Notes under the pieces: model-generated | Seen by the model: the letters and a program-made list of their open reading frames with translations, nothing else | What the model was told of the DNA's origin: nothing | Databases searched by the model: none | Source of the DNA: Rutidosis leptorrhynchoides | Lineage: Eukaryota; Streptophyta; Magnoliopsida; Asterales; Asteraceae | Reading direction: 5' to 3' | Length of the DNA: 64,000 bases | Assembly (NCBI RefSeq): GCF_046630445.1 | Contig: NC_092335.1 | Coordinates: 630,013,501 to 630,077,500, forward strand | Program-made: the position numbers and the translations under genes | Part shown: positions 30,536 through 43,742 of the stretch, in pieces | Layout of the letters: each line of letters opens with the position of its first letter | How positions within the stretch are numbered: position 1 is the stretch's first letter

Positions 30536-30952
30536 TTAGCTTACACTTAGTTTTTCAGGAAGCGTATAGACAGAGAGAACTTTGATACCAAGTTCACAGC
30601 AGCTTTGAGCAATATCTATCAAAGAGTGGTCGTTTATCGTATGAAAACCTCTACGTTTCTCTGTGTTCTTATGGCTGTCCATGAGCAGCGCAACGTGTTT
30701 TGGAATCGGGCCAGCTCGAACAATATTACATAGCGCGAGATATTCAACTTCCATGTTGCTTATGTCATCTTTGACTGCATTAGAAATTGATGTTGGAGTT
30801 TGGTAACGGTTTGTTATGGCGAGTTTTTGTGGTTTCTTAGAAAGATTTGCTGTAAAATAGAAGGGTTTGTGGGTAAGTTGTTGAGGGGGAAGAATGTTGG
30901 TTTTGGAAGTTAAGATGGAAGGAGAAGAAATTTTAAGAAGGAAGCAAGCCAT
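30536..30952 (-). CDS. cis-prenyltransferase-like gene, 5' coding block with plastid-type N-terminus
   Basis: Starts MACFLLKISSPSIL at 30952, giving about 50 Ser/Thr/Lys-rich, acid-poor residues like a chloroplast transit peptide. The family N-terminal block follows: GPIPKHVALLMDSHKNTEKR ... HSLIDIAQSCCELGIKVLSVYTL (residues about 79-130). Active enzymes have MDGNRRWA(K) here. This one keeps the Asp but reads MDSHKNTEK, losing the Gly-Asn and the Arg/Trp used for catalysis. The frame runs three codons into the intron to TAA; the exon probably ends at the GTAAGC donor. It is related to enzymes making polyisoprenoids in plastids, but is probably inactive or divergent. Confidence 0.78.
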   Translation of the reverse strand: MACFLLKISSPSILTSKTNILPPQQLTHKPFYFTANLSKKPQKLAITNRYQTPTSISNAVKDDISNMEVEYLALCNIVRAGPIPKHVALLMDSHKNTEKRRGFHTINDHSLIDIAQSCCELGIKVLSVYTLPEKLSVS

Positions 30953-30995
30953 TTCTACAAAGTTTAGTGATGCTATGTGACTTGACCTATTTTAA

Positions 30996-31002
30996 TTTAT
31001 AG
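30996..31002 (-). promoter_or_regulatory. TATA box of the cis-prenyltransferase-like gene
   Basis: TATAAAT on the minus strand (plus-strand atttata), 44-50 bp upstream of the ATG at 30952. This would place transcription start about 20 bp before the ATG. The spacing is plausible for a short leader. Confidence 0.5.
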
Positions 31003-31121
31003 GAAAACTTGAAGGTTAACAAACAGACTTTGAGTACATTTTATTTCTACGAGATAAGTTGTAATTCAATGCATCAAACTATTATTTCATATTTTATATG
31101 AAATTAAACCATCCAAATTAT

Positions 31122-32117
31122 CAGAGGCAGAGCCAAGATTTAACATTAGGGGTGGCTCCACTTTATCTTACGATATTGAAGGTCGGAGTTAAAATAAAAC
31201 TACTAGATTTTTATTGTAACTAATCTTTTGTGTTTTACGTATAAATATGATTTATATTATATTAATAAACTTTATAGCTAAAAAGATCATGTGAATGTTA
31301 TGATAAATTTAATAATCTAGTGTTTATAAGGATTTGTTATAAATTTATTAACTTGATTATTTTTCTAACATGATGTATGTAGATGTTTCTTTCAATTTTG
31401 AGATGATGGTCCCAAAATATCACTCATGTTTAAACTCAACTTTTCTTAGAATGCATAATTCCCTAAATCCAAATTTACTCGACTTTTCATGGAATGTATA
31501 ATTCCTTACATCCAAATTTATAATGAGTATCCATATAATAATTATAATTATAATATTAATTTTATAGTTTTTAATAATAATAATAATAATTCAAATTCAA
31601 ATAAAAGCAGAAGAATAACAAATATTATTGTTCGATATAAAGAATTATCATTAATCTTAAACATATTATTATTAAAAACATGCCAACGTAAAATCATATC
31701 AACTCAAATAAATATAATAATAAAAAATATAATATAATAAATACAATAAAACAAAATATATAAATTTATAAAATATACTCCGTAAGATATAAGATATATA
31801 ACAATAGAAACAAATAAGTGGAATTGCAAAATAGAAACAAACCTACACCTTAAGATTGACGACAAACCAACCACCGACTCTGTCTACTATTAAAATTACT
31901 ATCCTTCCCTTTGTCAAGCGGCAACTCCTATTTTATCTCTTCATTTACGGATGTTTTCAACAGATTGTTGATTTATGAGGGATGCTGGATTACAAAATAC
32001 TCCTTAGAAAGATGGGCTACATGTTGAATGAACAAAATATAGGCTGAAAAACAAAGCATATTGGGCTAGTTAGGGGATGCCCAACATCCCTAAACCCCCC
32101 TATTGACTCCGCTGTTG
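31122..32117. mobile_element. hAT-type non-autonomous element, 996 bp, 8-bp TSD
   Basis: It starts cagaggcagagccaag and its other end inverted is caacagcggagtcaat. Perfect 8-bp duplications caaattat flank it (31114-31121 and 32118-32125). The interior is AT-rich and lacks a transposase. It sits about 170 bp upstream of the cis-prenyltransferase-like start codon, so it may carry into that promoter region. Confidence 0.88.
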
Positions 32118-32125
32118 CAAATTAT

Positions 32126-33072
32126 TCGTAACTGATTTTTGGTATAGCATCCGCGTTGGTTGAAAAATGATACTTTCTCAACAACTTAAATATCGTTTCG
32201 GTAGTAGTAGAGAAGATCCAAACATTGCGGCGGAAAATCTTTATTAATAATACATGATTTCATTATATCTATAGTTTCTATTAAAATCCTATAATAATGA
32301 CGTTATTATTAGGCTAACTCATTTGTTAAAAAAAAAAAAAAAAAATCTAGGTCACTTAAATGATGTCATTAATCCTAAGTATTTTTTAATTAAAAAAATT
32401 GTACTTATAGTAACTAATTATATAATAACTTAAATAAATTATTACTCTATAATTTTCTATTACCCTTTAATTTTGTGATGTCATTATTTTATATTAATAT
32501 TAATATTAATTCTAATTAAAAAAGATACAAAATAAGAACAAATTAAAGCTCTAAAATGATTATGTTATCTTTTCACTAATTACACTTTAATTTTCATAAT
32601 GATGTTTTTATTTTATATTAATATTAATTTTAATTTTAATTAAAAAAGATACAAAATAATAATAAATAAATGCCGATAATATATGAATGACGATTTGGAA
32701 GGCAAAAATAACTAATAAACGATCATTTAATATTTAATACGATATTATTGTTTTGTAAATATATATCTCGGAGCATCTCCACCAATTATCACAACTCTTT
32801 TTCTCAATATGTACAAATCTTTACAACTATTTTTCTTGATCTTCACCATATTATCCAGTAACCCTTTATTTTCAAAAAGCAGGTACAAACCTTCATATCA
32901 TTATTAATGGATTTTTCAAAGAATTATTCTATTTTTTATACGTTGTTTGATGATGAAATTATCACACCATGAATGTTTTGTTATTATATGTTTGTTAAAC
33001 AACAAGAATATGAAAATCGATAACATACGTCATATCATATTGTGACTATTTAAAAATAAAGTATATAGTATG
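32126..33072. other. AT-rich intergenic sequence
   Basis: No gene recognised. It contains an A-run (32330-32345) and the 120-bp spaced duplication noted separately. A 'ggagcatctccaccaa' motif near 32770 resembles ends of some MITEs, but no partner end was found. Confidence 0.5.
32461..32665. repeat. Tandem duplication with a 120-bp period
   Basis: tac(c/a)ctttaatttt ... attaaaaaagatacaaaata occurs at 32461 and again exactly 120 bp later at 32581, with scattered differences. It is non-coding. Confidence 0.65.
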
Positions 33073-33568
33073 TGTTGGTACGATTTTTCGTATAGCGGCT
33101 GTAAGGTACCAGTACAAGACAATAGCTGCTCAGCGTGTGGCGTATACTGTTGATTGTTGTTTGCCATCGAGAAATAATCTCTGCAGACCCGGAACACAGA
33201 TGTAAGATCTGTGGGGTGGCTTCAATCAATCTGTGGATCAATCTGTAATGATCCGTCTAGCGTATTGCTGCTAAGCGGCTAATGTGCTTTTAGAGTGAGA
33301 AAGAACTGTGTGAGAGAGAAAGTGTACTTCTCTCTGACTGAAGTTCAGATCAGAATTATGATGTGAAATGTGGTGACCCAGGGAGTCTATTTATAGGCAC
33401 AGAATGTCCGAAATTCATGGGATACACGTGTCAATCACTGAATGGTTCTGTTACATGAAGTATCCGGAATGTCGGTGGCGTGTGCTGACGTGGCTGCGTG
33501 TCGTTCACGCGCTGAGTTAAAGGGCTTATGCATAGAAGCTGCTTGCAGGGCTTACGCTTGACGCTGGG
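33073..33568 (-). repeat. Partial copia-type LTR (candidate)
   Basis: Begins tgttggtacgatttttcgta, has a minus-strand TATA box (ctataaatag, from 33388) and gagagagaaagtgtac-type sequence in the order seen in the complete copia LTR. It ends abruptly where the E3 LTR starts at 33569, so E3 probably inserted into it. No internal region or second LTR was found. Confidence 0.35.
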
Positions 33569-34233
33569 TGTCAAACCCCGTCCTAATCCACCTGGACGAA
33601 GTCATCAACATTTGGTTCCATTGCGAGGTGCTACCCTAAATATGCCAGGAATGACTCCATGTAATATCTCTAAAATGATCAAATGTACAACGGAAGATTT
33701 CTTTCATACCTGAGAATAAACATGCTTTAAAGTGTCAACCAAAATATTGGTGAGTTCATAGGTTTATTTTAAACAATCATTTCAATATTTCAATAGACCA
33801 CAAGATTTAATATTTATAGTTAACTGCACGAACACTCATCTGCAAAAATTATAATACATGAACACTCATCTGTATAAAAATCATTCATATGGTGAACACC
33901 TGGTAACCGACATTAACAAATGCATGTAGAATATCCCCAAATATACAGGTACACTCATCTGTATATAAAAATCGAAGTACTAAAGCATCCATAACCTGGA
34001 TGGGGTTTGTTAGGCCCATAGATCTATCTTCAGGATTCGCGTCAATTAGGGGGTCTGTTCCCTAATTCTTAGGCTACCAAGCTAAAAGGGTGATATTCAA
34101 TTTCGATAATCCAACCATAGAATGTAGTTTCGATTACTTGTGTCTATTTCGTACAACATTTATAAAAGCGGCGCATGTATTCTCAGTCCCAAAAATATAT
34201 ATATTGCAAAAGTATTTAAAAAGGGAGCAAATG
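33569..34233 (-). repeat. E3 LTR, left segment (its 3' end)
   Basis: Inverted counterpart of the last 660 bases of the E1 LTR, starting tgtcaaaccccgtcctaatc. It ends at gagcaaatg, where element F is inserted. The LTR resumes at 54949 with the duplicated aaatg. The three E3 segments sum to about 4 kb, matching the 3.9-kb E1 LTR. Confidence 0.85.
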
Positions 34234-35522
34234 TATCACACCCCCAGGTAGGGTCTGGGCGAAATGTGACTTAATATCAAATAAACCAACATATTATAAT
34301 ATACGAGAACAATACTAAATGATAAAATAAACTTTATTGAGTACGCAGCGGAAAATGAAATGTCGTTACAAAGGAATAAAGTAAATGTTCAAATGCAAAA
34401 GTAGTAAATGCGAAATCTCTTGATCCTATGTCCAAGTAGCATCACATAAGTAGTAAGTAAGAAAGCTTGAATCAAACAGCACCTGAGACAAAACATGCTA
34501 AAGTGTCAAACCAAAGGTTGAGTGAAGTTCATAGGTTTAACAAATAAGTTTGACCGTTGTTTTAGACCACAAGATTTAGTTTGTAAAGTTGATCTCGCAG
34601 ATCAAAAAGTTATGCCAGTGCGTGATATTTAGACTAAACGTTCAAGTTTGCCCCAAAGACAAGTTGTAGTGTATACTTGTCGGTTTAATTTCATTATTAA
34701 GTAATACAATGACTTGGTCAAATGTATCGGAGACGTTACTCCCGATAGGCCTACCCCCAATAATTAAGCATGCATTCACGAGCAATTAAAAATATCACTG
34801 TAGGGACTTAGTCGGACATAGCCAGGTATAGCATAGTTTAGCAGTTTGGCACTTGTGTCTAAATTGTAAAATGTAAAAACAGCATGTGTCTCACCCCAAT
34901 AAAAGTAAGTAAGTTTTCTAGCAATAAAGAGTGGGGCTATGAATTCACCTTAGTAAGTAGAGAGATGAGCTAGTTATTCCTCGGAATAGAAAGTTGGATG
35001 AGTGAGCAGAAAAGTCAACCTATTGACATTTAAGAGTAGTAAGTGTTTTGCCCAAGTTTAAGTTTAAGTATGTAAGTGCTTAGTATAGTTTGTTTTACTA
35101 AGTTTCCATTCTTAATAAGTTTCTACTTTTAGAAAGTTTCCATTTTTAGAAAGTTCCTATTTTTAGAAAGTTTCTATTTTTAGTAAGCTTTCCATTTTAG
35201 TAAGTTTATAATTAGGAAGTTTCTATTTTAAAAGTGTTTCCATTTTAGGATACTTTCCATATTAGATATACTTCCAATCACCCCTTTCCCTTCGAATGGC
35301 CATTTCAGGTCTAGGGGCTTGAGCTATAGGATCCTTTAAATCGGAAAATCCAAACCCTTCCGCCTAGAGTTTCGTAGAAACCATTCGTCAAGAAAGTTCG
35401 AAGATCTATATATATCTAATATATATCCCAAAATGTTTTTATGCGTTATAATATAGGTAGTATAGTATATGTGTTAATAATAGTATAAGTGTAAGTGTTA
35501 AATATTAGTATAAGTAATATTA

Positions 35523-36377
<855 letters not shown>

Positions 36378-37206
36378 TTACAAGAACAATATATATGTAT
36401 ATGAACTAGTATGAATACGATTATGATTATAACATGAATTGAAAGTAAACTTTAAGAGTTTTGGATCTAGGGTTTGTTACCTTGATGAAGATGGATGAAG
36501 ATTAACAAGAAAAGTTGATGAACACTTGAAGATGATGATCAAAAACCTTGAAGATTTGAAGAACACCTTTAAGATCTATGAAGAACGCGAAGAACACTTG
36601 AAGATGACTTGGAAAACCCTTGAAGGTGGTGATGGATTTAGATGGTGATGGTGGTGGTGGTTTCGATTTTGGCCGAAACTAGGGAGAGAGGGAGAGAGAT
36701 TTTGAGAGAGAGTTATAATTGTGATTTGGTACATAGAATGGGTTAGCTTAGGCCTCTATTTATAGGAGTATTAGGAGGATTCTAGAATTAGGGTTTAATT
36801 AGGAATTACTTAGGGAACAAGTTGGCTTGAAGAGGGGGTTATGGGGGATGCTTGGGCCGAAAATTTGAGGGGCAAAAGGGTAATTTTACCCTCCTTAAAA
36901 TCGGCTAGGGTTTAGGGAATTAGGGTTTAACTTTTTCACTTTAGTCCTTGTACTTTAACTTAGCTTAAATGGTTCCTTAATTATCCAAGTTTAATTACTT
37001 TAAGTGTACAAGTTTTAAAGTTATTTATTTGTTCCCAAAAGTTATTAACTCATTATCTTATCTTTTTTTAACTTGTCTTTTATTACACAAAGTTAATTAG
37101 TATATTTTATAATTCTTAACGCTTAACAATTATCGATTAAAGTTTAATTATATTGTTGGACATTTAATATGGAAATGTATAGAATGGAAAAATGAGGGCC
37201 GTTATA

Positions 37207-37230
37207 GTACCTCCCCGTTATTGAAAACTT
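37207..37230 (-). other. Polypurine tract of F
   Basis: The minus strand reads gttttcaataacggggaggtac immediately before the 3' LTR. The purine-rich ACGGGGAGG is the expected plus-strand primer. Confidence 0.7.
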
Positions 37231-37242
37231 TGTCCCGAAGTT

Positions 37243-40200
37243 TTAGGTAGATTCCTCGTTTGCATCAGCAGTTGAGAAGAGATGGAGATATTTCCGTATC
37301 ATGTGGTCTTTGCGTTCCCAGGTATATTTGGGGCCTCTACGTGAATTCCAACGGACTTTAATGATAGGTATGTTGCTTTTACGTGTTTGTTTGACCTCTC
37401 CTTCCATGATTTCTATAGGTTCTTCAACGAAGTGCATTTGCTCATCAATGCGGACATCATCCAGAGGAACAACCAGTGTGTCATCAGCAAGACACCGTTT
37501 AAGATTTGAGACATGAAACACATCATTTACTTGGCTAAGTTCAATTGATAGTTCTAATCGGTACGCCACGGGACCGACTCTTTGAGTGACTGTGAAAGGT
37601 CCGACATATCGTGGACTGAGTTTGCTTCATTTACCGAAACGGACAACACCTTTCCAGGGGGATACTTTCAACATGACTTTATCTTCAACTTGGAATTCTA
37701 TATCCTTTCGTTTCTTATCGGCATAGCTCTTTTGTCTGCTACGGGTAGTTTCTAATCGTTGCTTAATTGGAATGATCTTTTCGGTAGTTGCGTGAATGAT
37801 TTCAGGACCAGTTAAGTGTCTGTCCTCGAGTTCATCCCAACACAAAGGGGATCTACACTTCCGGCCATATAAAGCTTCAAGGGGTGCAGCTTTAATGCTA
37901 GAGTGATAACTGTTGTTGTAAGAAAATTCAACTAAAGGTAGATGTCTATCCCATCCTTTGCCGAAATCGATTGCACAAGCATGTAGCATATCTTCCATGG
38001 TTTGAATAGTTCGTTCACTTTGACCATCAGTTTGTGGATGATAGGCTGTACTCATGTCGTGTTGAGTTCCAAGAGCAGATTGTAAAGCTTTCCAAAATCT
38101 GGAAACGAATCGACTGTCGCGGTCAGAAATAATCGAGATAGGAACACCATGACGTGAGACAATTTCTTTAATATAAAGCTGTGATAATTTCTCCATCTTG
38201 TCAGTTTCCTTGATCTGTATGAAATGCGTAGATTTAGTAAGATGATCAACTATGACCCAAATAGTATCGTTACCGTTCGAAGTCTTAGGTAACTTAGTAA
38301 CGAAGTCCAGCGTGATACATTCCCACTTCCACTGCGGAATATCGGGTTGTGTCAACAGACCAGAAGGCTTTTGATGTTCGACCTTGACTTTCAAACAAGT
38401 GAGACACTTACTAACATAAGTAGCAATGTCGGCTTTCATGTTAGGCCATCAGTAGAATTGCTTCCCATCGTGATACATCTTACTGGAACCGAGATGAATA
38501 GAATATCTAGTCTTATGAGCTTCATCCAAGACTAGTTCACGGAGATTACCGAAGCGAGGAACCCAAATTCTGTTGCCAAAGTACCGTGTACCATTAGCTT
38601 TCACTTGAAGTTGGTTCTCGAAACCAATAGGTCCTTTACATTCGATAAGTGTCAGTTTAATAGCTTCCAATTGAGCTTCACAGATTCACGAGATAAGATT
38701 TGATTTGATCTTCAGGTTTAGAGCACGAACAAGTTTAACATTGTCTTTTTGACTAAGGGCATCGGCAACTACATTCGCCTTGCCAGGATGATATTTCAGC
38801 TCACAGTGATAATCGTTCAATGTCTCGAGCCATCGGCTTTGTCTCATATTCAGCTGTTTTTGATCAAAGATGTTTCGAAGACTTTTATGGTCAGTATAGA
38901 CCGTAAAATGGGTACCATATAGATAATGACTCCATATCTTTAATGCAAATACCACGGCACCTAACTCAAGGTCATGTGCGGTATAGTTCTCTTCATGTTT
39001 CTTCAACTGCCTAGATGCGTAGGCAATAACCTTTTCACGTTGCATTAAAACACAACCAAAGCCTTGCTTCGAAGCATCGCAGTTAACAACAAAATCGTCA
39101 GTACCTTCGGGCAAGGATAGAATCGGGGTTGTGGTCAATTTCTCCTTCAGAATCTTGAAAGCAGATTCTTGTTCTTCGGACCACTCAAACTTCTTCCATT
39201 TTTGAGTTAGCTTTGTAAGAAGTTTAGCAAGTAGGGAAAAATCTTTTATAAACCTTCGATAGTAACCGGCAAGTCCCAAAAATTGACGAATATGCTTCGC
39301 AGTCTTTGGTATCTCCCAGTTCTAAATAGCAGTAATCTTGGCTGGATCGACATGTATTCTGTTTCCATCAACAACATGTCCAAGGAATTGTACTGTTTTG
39401 AGCCAAAACTCTCACTTAGAAAATCTAGCATAAAGTTGTTCCTTTCGTAAGAGTTCAAGAATCATGCGCAAATGTTGCTCATGTTCTTCCTCACTCTTGG
39501 AGTAGATCAAAATGTCATCAATGAAAATAATGATAAATTTGTCAAGATAAGGTTTGCAAACACGGTTCATAAGATCCAGGAACACAGCAGGAGCGTTGGT
39601 CAAACCAAAAGGCATGACACAAAATTCATAGTGCCCATAGCGAGTGCGAAAAGCAGTCTTAGGAATATTGAATTCCTTGACTCTGAGTTGGTGATAACCG
39701 GATCTCAAATCAATCTTTGAATAGACGCTTGACCCTTGGAGTTGGTTGAATAAATCATCAATACGTGGCAACGGAAAACGGTTCTTGATAGTAAGCTTGT
39801 TAAGTTCGCGGTAATCAATGCACATCCTTAACGTACCATTTTTCTTCTTAACAAATAGAATAGGAGCTCCCGATGGAGACGAGCTTGGAAGAATGAGACC
39901 TTTATCCAATAGTTCTTGAAGTTGGTTGGATAATTCCTTCATCTCGGAGGGTGCTAATCGGTATGGAGCTTTAGCAATAGGTGCAGCACTGGGAGTTAAA
40001 TCAATTTGAAATTCAACTTGTCGAGGAGGTTAAAGACCAGAAAGATCTTCGGGAAACACATCGGGAAAGTCTTTAACCACTGGTACATCTTCAATACTCT
40101 TATCTTTCGATTCAATCATCTTAACGTGGGCTAGAATGGCTGGATAACCTTTCATAAGGTATTTGCGGGTTTTGATACATGAGATAATATTGAGATTGGA

Positions 40201-40581
40201 ACCACTCTTTTCACCTTGGATGATGAGAATCTCTCCATTTCCCAACGGAACATGAACAGTTTTATCGTAACACATGATAGCAGCATGTAATGGACGTAAC
40301 CAATCCATTCCAACTACGACGTCAAAACTTCCGAGCTCGACCGGCAAAAGGTCTATCTAAAATTCTTTATTGGCTAAGATTAGGTTGCAGTTTTTATAGA
40401 TTTTATCGACTTGCATAATCTTTCCATTGGCTACTTCTACTAATCGTTTAGTTTCTAAGGGTTGAGGCTTTTCAGTAAATAGGGTACAAAATTCACTAGA
40501 CACGTAACTTCTGTCGGCACCAGTATCGAATAAAATAGTGGCATAACAAGTATTGACAAGATACATACCCGTGATGACCTC
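37243..40581 (-). pseudogene. F pol: protease, RT, RNase H, integrase, chromodomain
   Basis: One continuous minus-strand frame. Protease: [35 protein letters not shown] and [15 protein letters not shown]. RNase [14 protein letters not shown] and [11 protein letters not shown]. Integrase has a partial zinc-binding region, then LDFVTKLP, the ISDRDSRF block and [13 protein letters not shown]-terminal chromodomain-like segment: IIKVRWNSRRGPKYTWER. Seven in-frame stops interrupt it, at 40357, 40030, 39412, 39322, 38686, 38449 and 37627 (lowest base). At least 38686 and 37627 fit CGA to TGA, and 38449 fits TGG to TGA in YWWPN. There are no frameshifts, so decay is by substitution, mostly of the kind expected from cytosine deamination. 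Confidence 0.92.
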
Positions 40582-40586
40582 ATCCT

Positions 40587-42676
40587 TGTAACATCCCGCC
40601 TTTTTTCCGTTTACTTTTCCGTTTAACTATTTAAATCTCGTTATATGTTTATAACATCTCCGGTTAATACGTGTTTTAAAAATATCTCGTCTAGGTATTT
40701 CACGCACCCGCAAATGAACTTGAGGGACTAGTTTCGCCAAAATGCCAAAGAGGTGACTAGCCTTTGACTAGTCAACCCCCACCCCCATCTTTTCTTTTTT
40801 ATTTCCCTTTTCTTCTTCTACTTCCATATTTTCTCTCAATTCTCCAATTTCAAGAATCATCATCTAAATCAAATCGAGCAAGCATCCATCTAAACAAATT
40901 GCATATTCGGAATCCTCTCATCGTCCTCTTCGATTCCATACCGATTTCATCAAGTTTGGGTAACTTTCTAAAATCACTAGATTTTGTGTTCTTGATGTTT
41001 TTAACTTATAAAGTTGTTAATTAGTGTCTATGGCTCAAGTCTAACATGATTATATGATTTATATGCTCGATTTCATTATTTGAAGTAACTAGCTTGAAAT
41101 GAACTTTTGATGCTTTGAATGACATGAAACGTTATTTGTAAGTGTTAGGTTGTATTATATGCTTGATCACCTTCGAAACGGCATATCATTCATGTAAATT
41201 GGTTGCCGAATCATCGAATTTCATTTATGAACTTGAGTGCATTTAATGAGGAGCTTTGAATGTGATTTTGGTTGTTGTAAAAGTAAATGTGATGGATGAA
41301 ATGTGTTTAGTTGTTTTCCTTGTCAAAATACCTTTACGATGATATAAGATACATGCTTTGGTTGTTTGCGGGTCATAAATGGTGATTGGTTGAAGTTAGG
41401 TTCATGCATAAAACTTAAAAACTGCCAGAATTCTCTGCACAGGTAATGGCGCGGCGCGCCATATACCCGCGCGGCGCGCCAAAGTGGTCTGTCCAACTTT
41501 GTCGATTTTCGAATAATGTTTGCTATGCTACGCACCTCTAATTCACATGTAACTTATTCTAACATGCTCATATAGGATTAAAAACCTCAGAAAAATAGTT
41601 CGGGACCCGACCCGAACGTGTTGACTTTTTCGTTGACTTTGACCGACCAAAGTTTGACTTTTTGTCAAACTTAACCAAATGATTATGCAACCTTCCTAAC
41701 TTGTTTCTATACTTGTATCTTGCATGAAACTTGACAATTTGATTTCACATGCTACATAATCGAGTCGTAACGAGCCATAGGACTAATTGAACATCTTTGA
41801 CCTATCGTGTTTACCGTTATTGATACGACCTATTTGTTTAGGTCAAGACTAGCACTATCCTTCGCACACGTTACTTTGTGAAGTACTTTTCATACGTGCA
41901 CTCAAGGTGAGATCATAGTCCCATCTTTCAAACAACTTTTATGCTTTAAACTATGGGATGAGAAACATATACGTATCATACTTTTATACATTGAACACAA
42001 GTACGAAAATGAACATTCCACGTACGGGTTTGAACGAAAATCCTCAATTCAATTATCATTAGTTACACTTGCAGGGTGTAAACGTGAACTTATATTATGT
42101 GATCACATGGGCTTGACGAGCCTCATTCGGACGATTCCCTACCGTTAGCGGATGAAATATATTTTTGGGTCTAGTGTATGTTCTAACACTACGCAAAGGG
42201 TGCAAAACAGTTAAGTTTGATAATGGGGTGCCCGCGAAACAAATAACAACTTTGGAAGGTAAATGATTTTGATAATCATATTATATTAAATCTTGTGGTT
42301 CAAATGCAACGTTTACTAAAACACCTATGATTTCACCAACGTTTTCGTTGACAGTTTTCTATATGTTTTCTCAGGTCCTTGAAAGCTACTTGATACATGC
42401 TTCCGCACTCTTTTTGATACTTGCTTGGATGTCGAGTATGCATGCATAGTTGGAGCGTCTTTTGACTACTTTAAATTGTGTCGCATAGGTTTCATTCGTA
42501 CGTTAAACTTTGTTTTGTAACTAATCTTTTGAACTACATTTGTAAACTTGAAACATCATTTTTCTTATGAAATGAATGCGATATATTTTGGTCAAACGTC
42601 ATAATAAAGACTTATGACCACGCAACGGAACCGAAGTAGTCGGTGCCGTCAAACATGATTTGGTCGGGTCGCTACA
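40587..42676 (+). repeat. 5' LTR of G (2090 bp)
   Basis: tgtaacatcccgcctttttt ... ggtcgggtcgctaca. It carries an extra short duplication near 40608-40620 relative to the 3' LTR (ccgtttacttttccgttt versus ccgttt) and few other changes. It contains the paired gcgcggcgcgcc motif. Confidence 0.95.
41449..41480 (+). promoter_or_regulatory. Paired GCGCGGCGCGCC motif in the G LTR
   Basis: The 12-mer gcgcggcgcgcc occurs at 41449-41460 and 41469-41480, a 20-bp period. Each contains the palindrome GGCGCGCC. The pair is unchanged in the 3' LTR at 48451-48462 and 48471-48482. It is a striking CpG island in AT-rich DNA. A CGCG-box type protein-binding role is speculative. Confidence 0.6.
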
Positions 42677-42678
42677 GA

Positions 42679-42698
42679 TGGTATCAGAGCGTTGGTTG
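42679..42698 (+). other. Primer-binding site of G (initiator tRNA-Met)
   Basis: tggtatcagagcgttggttg begins 2 bp after the 5' LTR. Confidence 0.92.
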
Positions 42699-43097
42699 TA
42701 GGGATTTAGATTTCATTGGTGTCAACCCCGAGTCATAGGGTACATTGGTGAGTCTAGACTACAACCGGCATATAGACATGAAGTAGGAATTACTTGACTA
42801 CTTGTGCATTATACTCGAACTCGTCTATCACATCAATTTCTTATTCAACCTTAATCTCACGTTATTTAATTTAATTGACGCGCCACCTTGACTATATGAA
42901 TTAGTGTCGAATGCACATATGAATTAGGGTAATATAATTTCCGGGATTATATTACGGTGACTCATATGAACATTTCGACATTATGACATAAAGAATTTAA
43001 GGCGAGTCAAGGAAAATTTTTCTCTATCCTTATTCCATATCATGGTTAGTATTATTAAGAATACTAATCAACGGTATTCTTGTGTTTTGAAGGAACA

Positions 43098-43212
43098 ATG
43101 CCTCCTCGTCATGTGCCACGCCATGAGACTCCCGAACAAGCTCTACAACGAATGATAGCCACCACCGTGGAAGCGGCCATGGCCGATCACTCCTCCAACA
43201 ATAACAACAACC

Positions 43213-43251
<39 letters not shown>

Positions 43252-43742
43252 GAGCCGGTAACTCAAACGAAGGGTGCTCCTACAAATCCTTCATGGGGTG
43301 TAAACCTCACACTTTTGATGGAACCGGGGGACCGGTTACTCTTACTCGATGGTTCGAACAAACGGAGGCCGTCTTTAGCATAAGCGGTTGTCGGGACCAA
43401 GACAAGGTCAAATACTCCACTCACACCTTCGCCGGTGTCGCTCTTACATGGTGGAATACTTATGTACAATCAGTGGGTACCGATGAAGCTCACGCCCTCT
43501 CTTGGGCCGATTTAAGGGAAAAGATGGTCATCGAATATTTCCCTCGCGAAGAAACCCGAAAGTTCGAACAAGAGCTAAGAACCTTAGAGGCGGTCGGAAA
43601 CGATCTCAAGTCCTATAATCAACGATTCGCCGAACTATCCTTGATGTGTCCCAACCTCGTGAACCCCGAATCTCAAAGGGTCGAACTTTATATGTATGGT
43701 CTTCCAAAGAGCATCAGGGGTGATGTCATCCAAACCCGCTAA
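43098..43742 (+). CDS. G gag, N-terminal part (capsid)
   Basis: ATG at 43098 (MPPRHVPRHETPEQAL). An Asn-run covers roughly residues 34-53, encoded by AAC/AAT repeats. The retrotransposon Gag domain follows: FDGTGGPVTLTRWFEQTEAV, CRDQDKVKYSTHTFAGVALTWW, FPREETRKFEQELRTL, YNQRFAELSLMCP and YMYGLPKSIRGDV. The frame is lost near 43725 just before the expected SKP(A/T)(N/T)LQ(Q/E)A, which continues in the next frame. It forms the particle shell in intact relatives. Confidence 0.92.

Noticed and set aside
43030-43266. Cys-run ORF on the minus strand
   Set aside because: It is the reverse of the AAC repeats encoding the poly-Asn run of G gag.
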